A stretch of 26,594 nt of DNA from Candidatus Sericytochromatia bacterium (lineage in GTDB: Bacteria; Cyanobacteriota; Sericytochromatia; JACMPN01): the NCBI GenBank assembly GCA_014377495.1, contig JACMPN010000060.1:1-26594 (forward strand). The letters are read 5' to 3'. Position 1 is the stretch's first letter; each line of letters starts with the position of its first letter. A model generated the notes under the pieces. It was given only the letters and a program-made list of their open reading frames with translations. It did no database searches and was not told the origin of the DNA. Shown here piece after piece: positions 24,201 to 26,594 of the stretch. Made by a program: the position numbers and the translations under genes.

Positions 24201-25967
24201 CTAGACATACGTGTCATTCAGCGTTCGAACGACTGTTTCAGGCTCCGGCTGCTTGAGTGTCAAACCGGGTGTCAGATTGCTCACGGGCGGCGACAAGTTG
24301 GTCGGTGTCTTGCCGACGATCTCATGCAGACGGGCATTGACCCGGACCTGCTCGGTCAGAGCCTTGGCGAATTTGATCGACTCCGCAGGGGCGTGGGTCA
24401 TTGCCGCCATGAGGCCATCGAACTTCCGGGCAGCGTTGGCGTCTTTGGTCTTCATGTATTCGGCAAAGGCGTCCTTGATGACCGTCATGGACGGTTCTGC
24501 CTTGGGGCCCACCTCTTCCTTGAGCCACGCCTGCACCGAGTCCATGCCCTGATCGCTGGCGTTGGCACTCTGCTGCACAGCCGCGCCGTTGTCCTGCGAG
24601 ACCATCGCTTTGACGACGTCGTCGACTGCGGGGTCGGGCTTACCCTCAGCCTGCATCTCTTCCGACAAATCAGGTGCATGGGAGGCGGCTTTGCCATCGG
24701 TAGAAACCGACGCGTAATTCAGTTTCTTAGGACCATCCGCCAACACCGCGGTGATCTCCTTTACCGATGCCCCTGTGCTTTCCGTCGGCAAGGCTACCTT
24801 CGTGGTCGCATTGCCGGAAGGCTTTGCCGTGACCGCCTGATTGGCGAGCAGCGTTTCCATGTCGGCGGCACTGACGGTGATCTCTTTGCCACCGGCGTCC
24901 AGGATCGGCGTCCACGTTTTCCCTTCCATCCGGCCGAGCGTGATGCTCTTCGGCATCTCCGCCTTGCCGCCGTGGTCGGTCATGTACCTGGCGATCTGTT
25001 TGGATCCCGACCAGGCGCGAGTAGCGCTGAGCAGGTCATTGGCCGACAGGGTGACGGAATTGCCGTTGACCGTGCCCGTAAGCAGAGCTTTGGTCGTCGG
25101 ATTCTTGATCAGACGGTTGACCACCGCCAGGCCCTCCTTCTTGATGTTCGGGCCTGTCCACTGGGATTTGACCGGGTCGACGCCAGAAGCAACCGACAGC
25201 TCAAAGCTGCCGTCCTTGACTGTCACCTCGGCGCTGACGAACCGGCGGGACTCCATGTCCCGCTTCACTTTGTCGCTGCCGTAGACTGCCAGTTCCGGGC
25301 CGTGGCCGATGCCGGACGAGTGGAGGGTGACGGTCAGCGTCTTGCCGGACTTCGCTTGATCCTTGATCAACGCATCGAGGTTCTTTTTGGTGGCTGCCGG
25401 CAGATCGCCCGCAAATGTGGCGCTGTCCGACGCATAATTGTGTGCCAGTTCGACGGCAAAACTACCCGGCTTAGCCTGAGGGAACACCATCGGTTGCATG
25501 GGCGCGATATGGGCCTCTCGCGGTGTCTCCTTGGCATCCTCATGCGTCATCGGCTCGAACTGATGCTCGATGCAGACGATGCAGTCCCCTTTGCCGTAGC
25601 CCGGGCCGGCGGCCTCGGCCCGCTTGTGCAGGGTGTTCAGGTCCTGCGAGACCTGGGTGGCATCGAACATGCCCGCATTCCACTGTGTCAGCGCCTTCAG
25701 AATCGTCTGCATGACGAAGATCGGTGGCCGGGTTTCTTTCGCCGATTTGACCTGCTGCTGATTTGGCACAAAGTCCTTGGCACTCGTGCGACGGCTCTCA
25801 CCCGACGGCGGCAGGGTCCCGGTGGAGCTGTACGTGTTGGCCCCACCGATCTCAGGGCTTGCGGTGGTCACGTCAGGGACGATGGTCGCCGGATCTGATT
25901 TCTTTTTGGCGACACTCTCTAACGGGCCATAAGAACTGGCTCCCGCATATCTCACTGCGTCTTTCAT
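24201..25967 (-). CDS. Uncharacterised Lys/Thr-rich protein, apparently truncated at its C-terminus
   Basis: 588 residues from the ATG at 25967, which has a very good AGGAG six bases upstream; the frame's upstream extension to 26003 is not needed. No signal peptide or membrane span is visible. Residues 1-80 look disordered (Ser/Thr/Pro/Lys). A C-x2-C is at 129-132 (D-C-I-V-C-I-E-H). Residues 165-262 form an alpha/beta-looking segment. Two similar units lie at about 298-317 (V-N-G-N-S-V-T-L-S-A-N-D-L-L) and 357-376 (A-G-G-K-E-I-T-V-S-A-A-D-M). Residues 430-555 are helical. The frame continues coherently past its stop (see 23916-24200), so the ancestral protein was probably about 683 residues. 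No family is recognised. Confidence 0.72.
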   Translation of the reverse strand: MKDAVRYAGASSYGPLESVAKKKSDPATIVPDVTTASPEIGGANTYSSTGTLPPSGESRRTSAKDFVPNQQQVKSAKETRPPIFVMQTILKALTQWNAGMFDATQVSQDLNTLHKRAEAAGPGYGKGDCIVCIEHQFEPMTHEDAKETPREAHIAPMQPMVFPQAKPGSFAVELAHNYASDSATFAGDLPAATKKNLDALIKDQAKSGKTLTVTLHSSGIGHGPELAVYGSDKVKRDMESRRFVSAEVTVKDGSFELSVASGVDPVKSQWTGPNIKKEGLAVVNRLIKNPTTKALLTGTVNGNSVTLSANDLLSATRAWSGSKQIARYMTDHGGKAEMPKSITLGRMEGKTWTPILDAGGKEITVSAADMETLLANQAVTAKPSGNATTKVALPTESTGASVKEITAVLADGPKKLNYASVSTDGKAASHAPDLSEEMQAEGKPDPAVDDVVKAMVSQDNGAAVQQSANASDQGMDSVQAWLKEEVGPKAEPSMTVIKDAFAEYMKTKDANAARKFDGLMAAMTHAPAESIKFAKALTEQVRVNARLHEIVGKTPTNLSPPVSNLTPGLTLKQPEPETVVRTLNDTYV

Positions 25968-26009
25968 CGACCGCTCCTTTTCGCAACCACCATCGCCCGT
26001 CAATTGCCT

Positions 26010-26036
26010 GGCCGCTTCCTCAAATTGGAAGCGGCC
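26010..26036 (-). other. Intercistronic hairpin between two uncharacterised genes
   Basis: GGCCGCTTCC (26010-26019) and GGAAGCGGCC (26027-26036) form a perfect 10-bp stem with a seven-base TCAAATT loop, between the stop at 26046 and the start at 25967. No T-run follows on the leftward strand, so an mRNA processing or stability element, or a weak terminator, is likely. Confidence 0.5.
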
Positions 26037-26045
26037 GAACCCCGC

Positions 26046-26594
26046 TTATTTATGTGTACCCTGTGGCATCGCATACATAGCAATATCTGCCGTAAGTTTC
26101 TGTTCTTCCGCAACAGCCTGGGCGTAGAGGGCCCCTAACTGACTGACCCGCTGACGTTGTTTCGCCAACTCCATGAGTTGCTCCATCATGTACTTCAGGC
26201 CATTGGCCACCTGGGCCCCGACCGCACCCCCGAAGAACTCGGCCAACCCATCCCGCCACGAATGGCCACGAGCATCCACGATCGCTTCCAGCGCATCGTC
26301 GGCTGCCCGCTCCAGATGTTTGATCTCCTTGGAGCCGGCCCCACGGGTCCTGGCATCGTCGACAGCGTCGGAGGCGACCAGGTAATTGCTCCGGGCTTGG
26401 CGCACTTTGTCCTCCCGGACGGCCCCATTGCCCTCGGCGATATTGACCGCTCCCTCCCCTTTGACCACCTTCTGCAACGCGGTCAGACGAGCCGCCTTGT
26501 CCCCCGGGTCCGTGCTCTGCTGGGCCGACACGATGTCATTGGTCAGCGACTTGTAGCGCTCGATCTTGGCCCCCAGGTTCTCGACATTCTTACC
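26046..26594 (-). CDS. Uncharacterised helical protein with central Gly/Ala hydrophobic segment (N-terminus beyond window)
   Basis: The open frame continues to the right edge without an in-frame stop. The GTG at 26531 is internal, because the 21 codons upstream of it are clearly coding (G-K-N-V-E-N-L-G-A-K-I-E-R-Y-K). 182 residues are visible. They form a charged Ala/Asp/Glu/Arg helix (A-S-D-A-V-D-D-A-R-T-R), then a semi-hydrophobic stretch F-F-G-G-A-V-G-A-Q-V-A-N-G-L, then an amphipathic helix to the end (M-E-Q-L-M-E-L-A-K-Q-R-Q). This helix-apolar-helix plan is like that at the start of the 713-residue protein. No family is recognised. It lies 78 bp upstream of the Lys/Thr-rich gene on the same strand, so the two may be one operon. 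Confidence 0.68.
   Translation of the reverse strand, partial: GKNVENLGAKIERYKSLTNDIVSAQQSTDPGDKAARLTALQKVVKGEGAVNIAEGNGAVREDKVRQARSNYLVASDAVDDARTRGAGSKEIKHLERAADDALEAIVDARGHSWRDGLAEFFGGAVGAQVANGLKYMMEQLMELAKQRQRVSQLGALYAQAVAEEQKLTADIAMYAMPQGTHK

Noticed and set aside
25170..25470. Weak OmpA-like resemblance in the 588-residue protein (residues about 165-262)
   Set aside because: The peptidoglycan-binding Asp/Arg signature of OmpA domains is absent, so the similarity is too loose to call.

Overview
The window is GC-rich, densely coding DNA from a Gram-negative-type bacterium: it has an outer-membrane efflux channel, a tripartite RND pump and lipoproteins. The prenyl-transferase gene is translationally coupled to a divergent-PAP2 (DUF212) gene, and its active-site text reads like a cyanobacterial CrtE. 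That suggests a Cyanobacteriota relative, possibly a non-photosynthetic, high-GC lineage such as Sericytochromatia. This placement is an inference with low to moderate confidence, because no rRNA or ribosomal protein gene is present.

Region 1 (1-6833) is a divergent heavy-metal module. Leftward are a CopZ-type zinc/[2Fe-2S] metallochaperone cut by the window edge and a 63-residue membrane protein. Rightward are a small secreted cysteine-containing protein and a complete czcCBA-type efflux operon. Region 2 (6834-9282) holds a ThrE-family exporter fused to a transposase-like helix-turn-helix domain, a gene-poor stretch with a possible 16-residue peptide gene, and a 464-bp element with long terminal inverted repeats.

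Region 3 (9283-19232) is mostly envelope and housekeeping: a processive GT2 polysaccharide synthase, a PsbP/DcrB-like lipoprotein, an alpha/beta-hydrolase esterase, a LysM-NlpC/P60 protein without a signal peptide, and an MFS exporter. These are followed by the DUF212 gene, the prenyl diphosphate synthase, a GT4 glycosyltransferase with a degenerate methyltransferase-like tail, and prmC.

Region 4 (19233-26594) is the least familiar part. Four leftward genes without recognisable families encode helical, coiled-coil, Pro/Ala-rich or Lys/Thr-rich proteins without Sec signals, and tgt sits among them. One of these genes carries two in-frame TAG codons beyond which the same frame stays protein-like for about 95 codons, so it looks recently truncated or read through. 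These genes may encode substrates or structural parts of a secretion or cell-surface system whose machinery lies outside the window, but that is inference only.

Three leftward genes or operons (GT2, ispA, tgt) share a close ATGnTATACT extended -10 motif. For tgt it lies so near the ATG that the transcript may be leaderless.
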